A stretch of 64,000 nt of DNA from CAWATZ01 sp963784995 (GCA_963784995.1 CAWATZ010000008.1:156170-220169), one strand, 5' to 3'; shown: positions 18,107 through 31,216, counted from the first letter of the stretch. Made by a program: numbers and translations. The notes: generated by a model from the sequence alone, not told the origin.

Positions 18107-20015
18107 TCAGGATGGGCCTCCCTCGTCGAGCGCCACAACCCGGACTCCCGCCGTCGGCCATTCGCGGTTCGCCCGCAAGACGTATCCCTGGCTCGCATCA
18201 ACGTGCAGTTCCAACCGGGGTCGGTATTCCGCATCGTAGACCAGCACGCTCTGCCCGTTCGGTGATCGTGCGACCAGGACGGGCCCGGCGCGGAGCCAGT
18301 CTGGAACCTGGTCGAGCCCCTCCAGCAGTTCTGTCAGGCTGCCAGGTGTGGTGTGCAGAAAGACAAAGTCCGCCGCCACTCGCCGGGCATCGGCCAGGCT
18401 CACCGTGGCCGTCCGGCGAGCGGGACCGATGCGCTCCACCGGCACGCCCGCTGGCACTTCTCCGCCGAGCAATCGGGCCAGGCAGCAGTCGAGCATCTCC
18501 GTCTCGCCTTGCAGCAGCGGCTCGCGCTTCAGGGCGTGGAGACGGCTGACAGCGATGGTCCGGCTGAACCCCAGGCTCGACAGAAGTGGCGTCAGGTCCG
18601 GCTCGGCGGCGGCCTTGCCGTCGCCAAGCGGCCGGTCAAGGTACAGGGCCAGTCCCAATTCGCGCAGCTCATCGGGGTGTTCCAGATCGCGCACGGCCTG
18701 GCGCAGAATGTCCTGACTGGCGGGGCCGAGGTGCGCCGGCAGCGGGTCCCGGTCGTAAAGGTGGCGTTTCCGGGTGGTCGGCTGCGCGATCTGGTCTTCG
18801 GGGACGCGGACCTGACCCCCTGGGAGGACACGGTTGTTCTCGCCCGGTGAGGTCGGCTGATCGGGAACGGCCAGCCCCTCGTAGGTCCGTCGTGCGATCC
18901 AGCCCTGACGCAATCCTCGCCGCCGCAGCCGTTTGCGCGTCCGGACTTCGGGCGGATCGTTCGCATTGTCTAACAGCAGTTCCGGCCGTTCCTCCGTCGT
19001 CTTCAAGACGTGTTTCAGCACGTCGTCCAGCAGCAGGGCGTCAGGATAATTGGCACCCCGGTAGTGGAAGGTGATCAGATCGTAAGCGGTCAGGTGCCGT
19101 CCGATCTGGCACAACAACCAGCGACAGAAGTCCAACTGTTGTCCCACGTCGATCAATCCCAGATGCCGCGTCTGAGCCAGAAACGTCAGCGTGCGTTCGC
19201 CAAGTTCGTGATAGGGTGACAGCGAAACCTCGTTGAAGACCGCACGCAGCAGGGCCAGCAGGTCGGCACCGGTCCTGCCCAGGTCGATCCAGCGGCGATG
19301 GAGCAGATTCGCCGCTTGCGGCTTCGCCCGCAAGACTGTTTCCAGCCAGCGGGCCTGTTCGTGGCGGTTCATCAGGTCCAGCGGAGCCTCAGCGATCAGT
19401 TCCTCCAGGCTCGACAGGAACGGCCGCGAAGGGCCGCCCGGCCGGTAGCAATAAAACAGCTCGCCAAAGGAGAACGCCGGCAGCGGCGTCTCAACCGAGG
19501 ACAGCGGCAGCCGGCTGATGCCGACCACAGCGTAGAACAGCAGGCAAATCAGTTCGTCGCGAAGCTGCTCCAGGTCGGCGAATTGCTCCAGGATCACTGT
19601 GCCGATCAGCTCGCGCACCCATTTCCGCTTTTCCCGACTGAGAAAGACGTTGCCGCCCGCGTCGTACCCCTCCCACACCCAGCAATCCAGCCCCCGGACC
19701 ACGTGGACCCGGCCGGCCACCGGGTCCAGCTTCAGCGACAGCAGCGGCTCGCCAGAGCGACGTTCCGTCCTGAATCTGGAACAGGTTCCAGCTCTCGAAC
19801 GTCGCCCGCTGCCGGGTGTGGGCCGGATCGAGCAACCGGCCCTGGAAGATCTCCCAGGAAACCTCCTCGGCCAGCCGATGGTCTGCTTCCAGCCGGAGGG
19901 ATGGCCCGACAAAAACGTGCCGCAAATCCAGCACGTCGGCCAGCAGAGCGCGGACGGACTCGGGTGTAACGGGGACGCCGGCAAGTTCCGGATCGGGGGA
20001 GCGGAAGCGCGGCAT
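18107..20015 (-). CDS. hypothetical protein, one frameshift
   Basis: Reading starts at the ATG at 20015 (protein beginning MPRFRSPDPELAG) and continues about 85 codons. A single-base break near 19755-19765 moves it to the frame that runs to the stop at 18107, for about 635 residues in total. Both parts are clearly codon-like. No domain is recognised: the first quarter contains 'VRGLDCWVWEGYD', the middle is helical and charged, and the tail is a beta-rich region ending 'VVALDEGG'. There is no signal peptide. The break may be a sequencing indel. Confidence 0.65.
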
Positions 20016-20126
20016 GGCAATCTCCTCAAAGGCGGGCAGTTCAGGGAGATTGTAGGCACGGCGAGTGCAGTTCCTATGATGAAGACGAACGAACTGCCGG
20101 CAAACCCGCAAGTGGGAGAACCTGTC

Positions 20127-20303
20127 ATGCTGACCGTGGAACAGCTGTTGTCGAAGCTGAACGAACTGCGCAAGGACTACCAGGACGAGGACGATCCGGA
20201 GAACCCGGAGTACCTGGCTCTGCACCATGCCTTCCTGTTCATCTCCTACAACATGGACGCATTCAAGAAGTACGTCCAGGAGGAGCGGAACAAGGCAAAG
20301 TAG
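20127..20303 (+). CDS. small hypothetical protein
   Basis: This 58-residue acidic helical protein begins MLTVEQLLSKL. Its ATG is preceded by GGGAG with 8 nt spacing. In-frame ATGs at 20076 and 20079 exist but lack a ribosome site. It is divergent from the preceding hypothetical gene and convergent with the transporter gene. Function unknown. Confidence 0.65.
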   Translation: MLTVEQLLSKLNELRKDYQDEDDPENPEYLALHHAFLFISYNMDAFKKYVQEERNKAK

Positions 20304-20317
20304 GGGAGACAGCACGT

Positions 20318-22190
20318 TTACTCCGACAGATACCAGGGGACGTTGACCACGACGACTCGGCGGAAGCCGCTGAAGAGCAGATAGGCCTTGATGATGACTG
20401 CCGTCTGGTTGTGCAGCAGGAAGTGATACCAGCGTGTGGCGACCAGCTCGGGGACAATCACCGCGATGTCCCGGCCGGGGTGGGCGCGTTGCAGGTCCGA
20501 GACGACCTGCTTCAGCGGTCCATAGAGCTTGCGAAATGGCGAATAGATGATGATCAGCTTGGGCGGAGAGAGTCCGGCCGCCAGGGCGGGCTCGCGGACG
20601 CGCTGTTCCCAGGTGTCTTCGAGGTCGGCCATGGTCTTCTCGTCGTCGGCGACGTGCAGGGCGTAGACCTCGGGCGAGATCTTCAGGGCAAAGCGCAGCG
20701 CCTTGCGGGTGATGCCGCTCCAGCCCCGGATCGGCAGCAGGGCCACGGGCGGCTCCAGGGCGGAGGCGTCGAGCGGCTTGGTGGTGGCCACGTCGCGGGC
20801 CACCCTCCGGTAGTGGGCCCGCACGCTGGCGAACAGGAGCAGCAGGGCCGGGATGAGCAGGATCATCACCCAGGCCCCATGGACGAACTTGGACACCAGC
20901 ACAATGCCCAGGGTGACCGCCGTGCAGACCGCCCCGGCCGCGTTGATCAGCAGGGAGTGCCGGGCCCCGGCGCCGCCCCGTTTCCACCAGTGGGCCACCA
21001 TCCCCGCCTGCGACAGCGTGAACGCCAGGAACGCTCCCACGGCGAACAGGGGGATCAGGTGGTCGGTGATGCCGCCGAACGCGATCAGCAGGCCACCCGC
21101 GAGGACGGCCAGGACCACGATGCCGCGTGAATAGACCAGCCGCCGGCCGCGGTGAGCGAAGGTCTGACGGCAAGAAGCCGTCCAGGGCGATCACCCGGCA
21201 GAGGCGGGGGAAGTCGGCAAAGCCGGTGTTGGCGGACAGGGCCAGGACACTGAGGACCGAGCCGATGGTGACGTAATAGAACCAGCCCCGGCCGACCACC
21301 GCGGCCGTGACCAGCGACAGGGTGCTCTGGTAGCCGGGCTCTCCCGGGTGCGTTGCGCCGATGCCATAAGCCCAGCACAGGTAAGCGATCCCGGCCAGCA
21401 TGACGGCCAGCAGCAGGATGATGGCCGTCAGGGTGCGGCGGGCGTAGACGACCGACGGCTCGCGGAAGGCGCCGACGCCGTTGCTGACCGCCTCGACCCC
21501 GGTCATGGCCGTGCAGCCGCTGGCGAAGGAGCGCATCAGCACCCAGAGGCTCACCGTCGTCGCTGCCGGCGGGAACTCCGGCAGTTCAGCCACGGGTTCC
21601 GGCCGGCCTTCCGCCAGCAGGGCCTTGACCACGCCGATGGCGAGGACCGCCAGCAGCGAGACCACGAACAGGTAGGTGGGGAGGACAAACGCCAGGCCCG
21701 ACTCGCGCACTCCCCGCAGGTTGACCAGTGTAATCAGCGTCAGGATCGCCAGGCACAGCCACAGCGTATAGGGCTGCAAGGGGGGCACGGCCGAGATCAG
21801 CGCACCGACTCCCGCGGAAATGCCCACGGCCACGACCAGGACGTAATCGAGCAGCAGTGCCGCCGCCGCGAGCAGGCCGGGGGTAGTTCCCAGGTTTTCC
21901 TTGGCCACGGTGTAGGAACCGCCGCAGAGCGGATAGGCGGTGATGGTCTGCCGATAGGAGAAGTAGACGATGAGCAGCAGGACAATGATCAGCGTGCTGA
22001 TCGGTCCGACGTAGGCCAGTCCGGCCGCTCCCAGCGGGATCAGCAGGGTCAGCGCCGCTTCCGGGCCGTAGGCCGCCGAACCCAGCGCATCCAGGCCCAG
22101 CATCGGGATGCCGGCCAGCACGCCGACCCGCTGCTCGCCCTCTTCGTCGGTGGCCAGCGGCCGGCCCAGGAGCCAATCCATGAAAGACAT
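20318..22190 (-). CDS. KimA-like APC-family permease, one frameshift
   Basis: This is an amino-acid-permease-like transporter closely resembling the KimA/YdaO potassium-proton symporter group: 'PMLGLDALGSAAYGPEAAL' at the N-terminus, 'GGSYTVAKENLG' in the third helix, and 'LALSANTGFADFPRL' in the middle. About twelve membrane helices are followed by a cytoplasmic C-terminal domain of about 160 residues ('KISPEVYALHV', 'IIIYSPFRKLYGPL'). The frame breaks once near 21140-21160, just after 'LDGFLP'; both parts join to a full-length protein of about 620 residues. KimA in Bacillus imports K+ and is controlled by c-di-AMP; the same role here is inference. Confidence 0.82.
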
Positions 22191-22274
22191 CGCTTCCGCA
22201 CCTCAATCCGTGGAGCTTTGACACGAGCCGCGGGCGGCGGCTCGTTTCCTCGTTCATTTTAGTCGCCGGGCGGA

Positions 22275-22280
22275 TAAAAT
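22275..22280 (+). promoter_or_regulatory. putative -10 box of first WD40-kinase
   Basis: TAAAAT stands exactly 49 nt before the ATG. The second and third paralogous kinases have TAGAAT at the same 49-nt distance. No good -35 box is seen. Confidence 0.4.
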
Positions 22281-22323
22281 GACTCCTGGTGGAAAGAGAC
22301 TCCGTTGCTCCAGGAGCTGGCCC

Positions 22324-25300
22324 ATGACGTCGCACCCCGATTCCTTCGTTCCGGTCACCTGTCCCCAGTGCCAGTGCCGCTTCTCGCCCGGCGGGACCCC
22401 TACCGAAAGTCACGAGCCCCCGGCACAGGCCAGCCAGGGGACCATTACCATCTCCCCCGATGGGCCCGCGCCCAGCCGCTGACGCCGCTGACGCCGGCCA
22501 GTGTGCCGGCACGGCTGGGCCGCTTCGAGATCCGCCGCCTGGTCGGCGAGGGTGTCTTTGGCCGGGTCTACGAGGCCTACGATCCCCAGCTGAAGCGGTC
22601 GGTCGCACTGAAGGTGGCCAAGCCGGAGCAACTGGCCAGCCCACGACGGGTCGAACGCTTCCTGCGCGAAGCGCAGGCGGCGGCCCGGCTGATCCATCCC
22701 AACATCGTCGCCTTCTTCGAGACCGGACAGGACGGACCGCACCACTACATTGCCAGCGCCTTTGTGCCGGGCAAGCCTCTGGACGCCATCCTCAAGGCCC
22801 TGCCCGAAGGGCAGCGTCTGCCACTGAGCCAGGCCGTGCAGATCATCCGTGATCTGGCCGAGGCCCTTGCGTATGCCCATCAGCAGGGAGTGATTCATCG
22901 CGACGTCAAGCCGGCCAACGTGCTGCTGCGCGACGATGGCGTGCCGTTGCTGACGGATTTCGGCCTGGCGGCTCGTGCGGATGAGACGGAGAAGCTGACC
23001 CAGGCAGGCGCCTTCCTGGGCACGGCCGAGTACATGGCTCCCGAGCAGTGGCGGGGCCAGGCCGAGGCCAAAAGCGATCAGTACAGTCTGGGCGTCCTCC
23101 TCTTCGAGTTGCTCACGGGCAGACCGCCCTTCAGCGGCAGCTCGACTGACCACTACCTGCTGCTGCACACGCAGGTGGCGGCCCCGTCACCGCGGAAACG
23201 TCGCCCAGATCTGCCACGCGACCTGGAAACCGTTTGCTTGAAGTGTCTGGAGAAGGAGCCGGCCAAGCGCTACGGCAGTTGTAGCGAGCTGGCGGAGGAC
23301 CTGCGCGCTGGCAGCGGGGCGAGCCGGTGACGGCCCGGCGGGTCGGCTGGACGGAGCGCTGCTGGCGCTGGAGCAAGCGCAATCCGCTGGCGGCGGGGCT
23401 GGCGGCGGCTTTCCTCGGCACGCTGCTCCTGGGAATTGGGGCGGGAACAGGGCTGACGCTGTGGGCGCTGGCGGAGGCCGGGCTGAAGGCCCAGGAGGCA
23501 GACAACGCCAAGCAGGCCAAGGAGCAAGCGAACAGGGAGGCCGAGGCCGCCGCCAGGGACCGCGACCGCGCCGAGGAGGCAAGCAAGCAGAAGGAGGAAC
23601 AGTTGCGGCACGCCGAGTGGGAGGCGTACCGCAACCAGATCACGCTGGCCCACGGGGAGTGGCAGCATGGGAGTGCCGCTGCTGCCTGGGGCTATCTGGA
23701 ACGGTGCCCCTGGCACCTGCGGGGCTGGGAGCATGATTACCTGGTCACGCAGTTCCACACCAACCCCACCTTCCGGGGACATGGGGGCTCGGTCAGCTGC
23801 GTGGCGTTCAGCCCCGATGGCCAACGGCTCGCCTCGGGAGGCCAGGACCAGACCGTGAGGATCTGGGAGGCGCGGACGGGGCGCGTGCTGCTCTTTCTCC
23901 GGGGACACACCGCCTGGGTCCGCTCCGTGGCGTTTCGCCCGGATGGCAAGCGCCTGGCCAGTGCCAGCTTTGACGGCACGCTGCGCATCTGGGACGCGCG
24001 GACGGGCAAGGAAATCCGCTCCCTCACAGGGCACGTGGGCCGGGTCCACTCCGTGGCGTACAGTCCGGATGGCAACCACCTCGCCTCCGGCGGCCTCGAC
24101 CAGACAGTGAAGGTCTGGGATGCCCAGACGGGCCACGTGCTTCGCTCTCTCGCGGGACATACGGAATTGGTCTCTTCCGTGACGTACAGTCCCGATGGCA
24201 AACGCCTGGCCAGCAGCAGCTTTGACGGCACGGTGCGGGTCTGGGATGCCCAGACGGGCAGCGCGATCCTTGTTCTCCGGGGACACGTACAACAGATCTG
24301 GTCCGTGGCGTACAGCCCGGATGGCCAACGCCTCGTCTCCGCCAGCAGTGACAAGACCCTGAGAGTCTGGGACAGTCGCACCGGCCGCGCGCTCTCTCTC
24401 TCAACGGGCACACCCGCCCGGTCATGTCCGCAGCGTTCAGCCCGGATGGCCAACACGCAGCCAGCGGTAGCGAGGACGGCACGGTGAAGGTCTGGGACGT
24501 CCGGACGGGTAACCCGATTCTCTCTCACAAAGGGCACGTAGGCGACGTCACTTCCGTGGCGTTCACCCCCGACGGCCGACACGTCATCAGTGCCAGTCAG
24601 GACAAGACGCTGAAGGTCTGGGATGCCGGCAAGGCCAGCGATTCCTTCTCTTTCAAGGGGCACAGGGGCGCGGTCAGTTCCGTGGCGTACAGCCCCGATG
24701 GCAGCCGCATCGTCTCCGCCGGCGCAGATCGCGCCCTGAAGGTGTGGGACGGTCAGACCGGCAGTGAGCTTCTCTCCCTCCAGGGGCGGACAGGTTGGGA
24801 CACTGGCATGGCCATCAGTCCCGATGGCCAACGCATCGTCAACGGCAACAACGACAACACGCTGCAAGTCTGGAATGCACGTACCGGTCGCGTGCTTCTC
24901 TCCCTCAAGGGGCACACCGACAAGGTCGTCTCTGTGACCTTCAGCCCCGATGGCCAACGCATTGTCTCCGGCAGCAGGGACAAGACCCTGAAGGTCTGGG
25001 ACAGTCAAACGGGCAACGAGATTCGCTCTCTCCAGGGGCATAGAGCCGTGGTCAATGCCGTGGCGTACAGTCCCGATGGCCAACGCATCGTCAGTGCCAG
25101 CCATGACAGCACGCTGAAGGTGTGGGACAGTCAGACCGGCAGCGCTCTTCTCACTCTCAAGGGGCACAGGGGGGCGGTCATGGCCGTGGCGATCAGCCCG
25201 GATGGCAAACGCATCGTCAGCGGCAGCGGGGACTTCACCCTGAAGGTCTGGGACAGTCAGACTGGCAGCGAGGTCCACTCCCTCCAGGGCCACACCGACT

Positions 25301-26652
25301 GGATCACTTCCGTGGCGTACAGTCCGGATGGCAAACGCATTGTCTCCGGCAGCTATGATGGCACCCTGCGGGTCTGGGATAGCCAGACCGGCAGTGAGAC
25401 CCTCACCCTCACGGGACACTCCGTCCGGGTCGGTGCCGTGGCGTTCAGCTCCGATGGCCAACGCATCGTCAGCGGCAGCCAGGATGGCGTTCTCAAAATC
25501 TGGGACAGTCAGCTGGGCAGCATCGCTCTCACCCTCAAGGGGCACAGCGGCAAGGTGCAGGCCGTGGCGTTCAGTGCCGACAGCGCGCATGTGATCGGCA
25601 AAGACGTGTCCGGCAGGGTCCTGGTCTGGGACGTCCACAGCGGTCGTCTTCTCCCGGAAGCCACCGCCGTCCTCCCGGCTGCCGTCCCTCAAGCAATCAG
25701 CCCCAATGGTCGATACCAGGCGGTGGCCACGGGAGCGACCATCCAGCTCCGCCTGGTGGAGGCCCAGCAGAAACGGCAGGCGCGGCAGCGAGCGTTCCTC
25801 GAAAACCTGGGTTGTTTCGACCCCACCTGGCACCGGGCGCAGGCCGTCCTTGGCGAGACGGAAGGGCAGCCCTTCGCGGCCGCGTTTCACCTGAGCTGTT
25901 TGCTCCGCGAGTACCCCTGGGATGCGGAACTGCACGTTCGCAAGGCCTATGCCCTGGCCCGCCAGGGGCAGGCGACCGAATCGTCCCTTCAGTTGCTCAC
26001 CGCCCTGTTCCTCCATCCGCAAGTCCGCCTCTGGCCCCTCGATCCGCAGGCCCATCTCCGTGCCTGGACGGCCGCCCAGGCGGACGACTGGCCCGGCGCC
26101 GTGGCGGCCTTCCGCTCGGCCGTGCAGCAGCCAGGCGCACCGCCTTTGCTGTGGCGGGACTTGCTCCTGGCCCAGGCGGCCGCGGGCCAGAGCAGCGCCT
26201 GCCGCCAGACCATCGCCGACATTGTCCGGCTGCTCCCCGAGGTAAAGGACCCGGCTGTGGTCAACGCGCTGCAATTCATCTGCGAGGCCTTTCCCTGGGA
26301 CGAGAAGGTCATCCCCCCACTGCTCGAGCGCAGCCAGCGTGGACTGGAAGCGCAACGCACTGCAGTGACGCTGCAGCGGCGCGGCGCCGCCCTGTACCGC
26401 GGCGGCCAGTATAAGCAAGCCCTGAACGCGCTGGAGGAGTCGATCCAGGCCCACGGTAAGGGTGGCGGCGTCAATACCTGGCTGTTCCAGGCCATGGCCT
26501 GCCAGAAACTCGGCCAGCCGGACCAGGCCAAAAAGCATCTGGAGCGCTTCGAGCAGTGGCATCAGAAGCAGCAGTTCACCGTCTGGCAGGATCGCGTTTT
26601 CCTGGGAACGCTGCTGCGCGAGGCCCGCTCCGTGGTCAACGGTCCGGACTGA
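22324..26652 (+). pseudogene. Ser/Thr kinase-WD40-TPR protein 1, three frame breaks
   Basis: First of three tandem paralogs. From the ATG at 22324: a zinc-ribbon-like 'CPQCQC' start, a protein kinase domain (GEGVFGRV, ALKVAKP, HRDVKPAN, DFGLA, APEQWRG), one membrane helix, a short coiled coil, 15 WD40 blades and a TPR-like C-terminal domain. The frame breaks by one missing base near 22475 (a C-run has one C fewer than in the paralog), near 23307 ('DLARW' region) and near 24400-24415 (end of blade 5). All catalytic residues are still encoded, and between breaks the sequence is fully codon-like. It is either a recent pseudogene or an intact gene with sequencing errors. The kinase would be cytoplasmic with the propeller outside the membrane. 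Confidence 0.8.
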
Positions 26653-26710
26653 CAACCAGGGAGGGGGTGGACACAGCTTGCCGCGCCTGGCGAAGCCGGG
26701 CCGGTCGCAG

Positions 26711-26716
26711 TAGAAT
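26711..26716 (+). promoter_or_regulatory. putative -10 box of second WD40-kinase
   Basis: TAGAAT stands 49 nt before the ATG at 26760. The surrounding 50 bp are nearly the same as upstream of the third paralog, including TGGCGA 17 nt further upstream. Confidence 0.4.
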
Positions 26717-26759
26717 CGACGCTAACACCAATCGATCCCGTTGCTCGCGGAGCTTGCCC

Positions 26760-29700
26760 ATGAATCAGTCCGAAACGTCCTCGGCGGACTCGTCCGTCAC
26801 CTGTCCGCGCTGTCAGCTGAGCTTTTCTCCCAGGGACATTCCCGCCAGCAATGGCTCCCCGCCGGCCGTGCCTCCTTCGGGGACCATCACCATTTCCCCG
26901 GATGGATCTGCGCCCCAGCCGCTGCCGCTGACCCCGACCGGCCTGCCGGCACGGATCGGCCGCTTCGAGATCCGCCGCCTGGTCGGCGAGGGCGTCTTTG
27001 GCCGGGTCTACGAGGCCTATGATGCCCAGCTGAAGCGTGCCGTGGCGCTCAAGGTGGCCAAGCCGGAGCAACTGGCCAGCCCCCGGCGTGTCGAACGCTT
27101 CCTGCGCGAAGCGCAGGCGGCGGCCCGGCTGATCCATCCCAGCATCGTCGCTTTCTTCGAGACCGGCCAGGACGGACCGCACCACTACATCGCCAGCGCC
27201 TTCGTGCCGGGCCGACCTCTGGACGCCATCCTCAAGTCACTGCCGGAAGGACAGACGCTGCCGCTGAGCCAGGCCGTGCAGATCATCCGGCAGCTGGCCG
27301 AGGCGCTGGCCTATGCCCATCAGCAGGGGGTGATTCATCGGGACGTCAAGCCGGCCAACGTGCTGCTGCGCGACGACGGCGAGCCGCTGCTTGACCGACT
27401 TCGGCCTGGCGGCCCGCGCCGACGAGACGGAGAAGCTGACCCAGGCGGGCGGCTTCCTGGGCACGGCCGGAGTACATGGCTCCCGGAGCAGTGGCGCGGC
27501 CAGGCCGAGGCACGCAGCGATCAGTACAGCCTGGGCGTGCTGCTCTTCGAGTTGCTCACCGGCAGGCTTCCCTTCAGCGGCAGTTCGACCGACCACTATC
27601 TGCTGCTGCACACGCAGATCGCGGCCCCGTCGCCCAGGAAGTTTCGGCCGGAACTGCCGCGCGACCTGGAGACGGTCTGCCTGAAATGCCTGGAGAAGGA
27701 GCCGGGCAAGCGCTACGCCGACTGTGCGGCGCTGGCGGAGGACCTGGCGCGCTGGCAGCGGGGCGAGCCGGTGACGGCGCGGCGCTGTCGGCTGGGCGGA
27801 GCGGAGCTGGCGCTGGAGCAAGCGCAATCCGCTGGCGGCGGGGCTGGCGGCGGCGTTCCTGGGGACGCTGCTGCTGGGGAGCGGAGTCGGCGACGGCTGT
27901 GGCGTGGCGAGGCCGGGTGAGCGCGAGGCGGAGCGCCGGAGCAGCCGAGGAGCAAGCGAAGCCGAGCCGAGGACGCCGAAGCGAGCGGCACGGCCGCCGA
28001 GAGCGGACGGCAGGATAAGCGACGCGAGGCCGAGGAGGAGCGGAAGAAGAAGGAGGAGGAACTGCGGCGAGCGGAATGGGCGGCGTACCGCAACCAGATC
28101 ACGCTGGCCCATGGCGAGTGGCAGTATGGGCGTGCGGCCGCGGCCTGGGAGTACCTGGAAGCGTGCCCGTGGAACCTGCGCGGCTGGGAGCATGACTACC
28201 TGGCCACTCAGCTTCAACCAGGATCCCCACCTTCCAAGGGCACACAGGGCGCGGTCTATGCCGTGGCGTTCAGCCCCGATGGCAAGCGCATCGTCAGCGG
28301 CGGCCAGGACAACACGCTGAAGGTCTGGGATGCCAGACGGGCAGCGCGATCCTCTCCCTCAAAGGGCACGCGGGTGCGGTCAGGTCCGTGGCGTACAGTC
28401 CCGATGGCAAACGCATCGTCAGCGGCAGCGAGGACAAGACGATGAGGGTCTGGGATCAGCCAGACGGGCAGCGAGACTCTCTCTCTCTCAAGGGACACAT
28501 GCGGGAGTCATGTCCGTGGCTTTCAGCCCCGATGGCAAACGCATCGTCAGCGGCAGTTCACGACGACACGCTGAAGGTCTGGGATGCTGCACAAGGGCAG
28601 CGTCGCTCTTCACACTCAAGGGGCACACAGGCTATGTCAATACCGTGGCTTTCAGTCCCGACGGCAAACGCATCGTCAGCGGCAGCCGGGACAGCACGGT
28701 GAAGGTCTGGGATGCCGGCACGGGCAACGAAGTCCTCACCCTCAAGGGGCACACAGCGGTGAGTCAATTCCGTGGCGTTCAGTCCTGATGGCAAACGCAT
28801 CGTCAGCGGCAGCGAGGACAAGACGCTGAAGGTCTGGGACGTGCGGACGGGCACGCGAGATACTCACCCTCAAGGGCACACGGCCCGGTCTATGCCGTGG
28901 CGTACAGCCCCGATGGCAAACGCATCGTCAGCGGCAGCTTTGACAGCACGGTGAAGGTCTGGGATGCCGATCACGGGCAGCGAACTCTTCTCTCTCAAGG
29001 GGCACGCAGGCCCGATCAGTTGCGTGGCGTTCAGTCCCGATGGCAAACGCATCGTCAGCGGCAGCGATGACAGCACGCTGAAGGTCTGGGACGTGACAGA
29101 GAGGCAGCGAGACGCTCTCCCTCAAGGGGCACAAAGGCACTGTCATGTCCGTGGCGTTCAGCCCCGATGGCAAACGCATCGTCAGCGCCAGCGATGACGG
29201 CACGCTGAAGGTCTGGGACAGCGACACGGGCAGTGAAACCTTCACCCTCAGGGGCCACACCGCCGGTGTCGGTTCCGTGGCGTTCAGCCCGGATGGCAAA
29301 CACATCGTCAGCGGCAGCCAGGACAGGACGCTGAAGGTCTGGGATGCCAGACACGGGCAGGGAAACGCTCACCCTCAAGGGGCACTTACCGACGGTCATG
29401 TCCGTGGCGTATCAGCCCCGATGGCAAACGCATCGTCAGTGGCAGCCACGACAGTACGGTGAAGGTCTGGGATGCCGGCACGGGCAGCGACGCCTTCACT
29501 CTCAAGGGACACACACGCCTGGTCAGAGTCCGTGGCGTTCAGCCCCGATGGCAAACGCATCGTCTCCGGCAGCTCGGACAAGACGCTGAAGGTCTGGGAG
29601 CCGCAGACCGGCAGCGAGACTCTCTCCCTCAAGGGGCACACAGGCTCGGTCAATTCCGTGGCGTTCAGCCCCGATGGCCAACGCATCGTCACCGGCAGCG

Positions 29701-31172
29701 CGGACAAGACGGTGAAGGTCTGGGATGTCCGGACGGGCAGCGAGACTCCTCTCCCTCAAGGGGCACACAGACGCGGTCAATTCCGTGGCCTTCAGCCCCG
29801 ATGGCAAGCGCATCGTCAGCGGCAGCGCGGACAAGACGCTGAAGGTCTGGGACAGTCAGACGGGCCAGCGAGACTCTCTCCCTCACGGGCCACACAGGCC
29901 GGTCTGGTCCGTGGCGTTCAGCCCCGATGGCAAACGCATCGTCAGCGGCAGCGATGGCAAGACGGTGAAGGTCTGGGATGCCGGCATGGGCAGCGAGACG
30001 CTCTCCCTCAAGGGGCACACAGAGCCGGTGCAGGCCGTGGCGTTCAGTGCCGACAGCAAGCACGTCCTGTCGGCAAAGATGCGTCCGGCACGCGTCCTGG
30101 TCTGGGACGTCCGGAGCGGTCGTCTTCTCCCCGAGGCGACGGACACCATCCCGGATGCCGGCCCCAGGCGATCAGTCCCGATGGTCGCTTCGAGGCGGTC
30201 GGCGGCTGGCTACACCATCCAGATCAGAGATCGACACCGTTTCGCGGAGGCCCACGCGGCAGCAGGCGCGGGAGCGAGCGGCTCCTCGAACGCCTGGCCC
30301 GTTTCGACCCCGAGTGGCACCGTGCCCAGGCCACCCTTGCCGAAACGGGAAGGGCGGCACTTCGCGGCCGCGTTCCACCTGGGCTGCTTGCTCCGCGAGT
30401 ATCCCTGGGACGCCGAGTCTGCACGTCCGCAAGACGTCATGCCCTGGCGGGCCAGGGTAAGGCGGCCGAGACCTCGGTCCAGCTGCTCACCGCCCTGTTC
30501 CTCCATCCGCAAGTCCGCCTGCGGCCTCCCGATCCCCTGGCCCAGAGCCGTGCCGAGGCCGCCGCCCAGGCCGGCGACTGGCCCCGCGCCGTCCTGGCCT
30601 TCCAGCTCGGCCGTGCAGCAGCCGGGAGCAGCGCCGACCCTGTGGCGGGACCTGCTCCTGGCCCAGGCGGCCGCGGGCCAGACCAGGGCTTGCCGCCAGA
30701 CGCTCGGCGACATCGTCCGCTTGCTTCCCGAGGTGAAGGACCCGGCTGCTGGCCAACACGCTGCTGTACGACTGCCAGGCCTTTCCCTGGGACGAGACGT
30801 TGCTGCCTGCTCCTGGAAGAGCGAACCCGGCGTGACCTGGCGGCAAAACGCAATGCCGTGACGCTGCACCGGCGCGGCGTTGCCCTGTACCGCGGCGGCC
30901 AGCTACGAGCAGGCCCTGACCCTGCTGGAGGAGTCGATCCAGGCCCACGGCAAGGGCGGCTACGTCGATACCTGGCTGTTCCTGGCGATGACCTGCCGAA
31001 ACTCGGCCAGCTGGAGCAGGCCCGGAAGCACCTGGCCCGCTTCGAGGAGTGGCACAGCAAGCAGCAGTTCCCCACCTGGCAGGAGCGCATCCTCTGGGAG
31101 ACGCTGCTGCGCGAGGCGCGCTCCGTGGTCAACGCTCCCCGGCTCATGCCCAGGGTGGCCGATCCGGACTGA
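26760..31172 (+). pseudogene. Ser/Thr kinase-WD40-TPR protein 2, many frame breaks
   Basis: Second tandem paralog, with the same order as its neighbours: 'CPRCQ' start, kinase, membrane helix, coiled coil, 15 WD40 blades and TPR-like tail. In the kinase domain three +1 insertions around 27390, 27470 and 27485 scramble and then restore the frame across the DFG and activation segment; further breaks start near 27785. The WD40 part has single-base indels in most blades, often just after the 'VWD' codons. No continuous product is possible as written. Blade count and spacing match the intact third copy, so the copy is complete in length. Several insertions show two alternative third-codon bases side by side, which points to consensus error as a serious alternative to decay. 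Confidence 0.8.
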
Positions 31173-31216
31173 CGGACGGAGGCGTGCCGCGTCTGGCGAA
31201 GCGGTGCCGGCTGCGG

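Noticed and set aside
23737..26655. 972-codon open frame opposite the first WD40-kinase
   Set aside because: Repetitive shadow of the WD40 blades on the other strand; the plus-strand frame has clear domain motifs.
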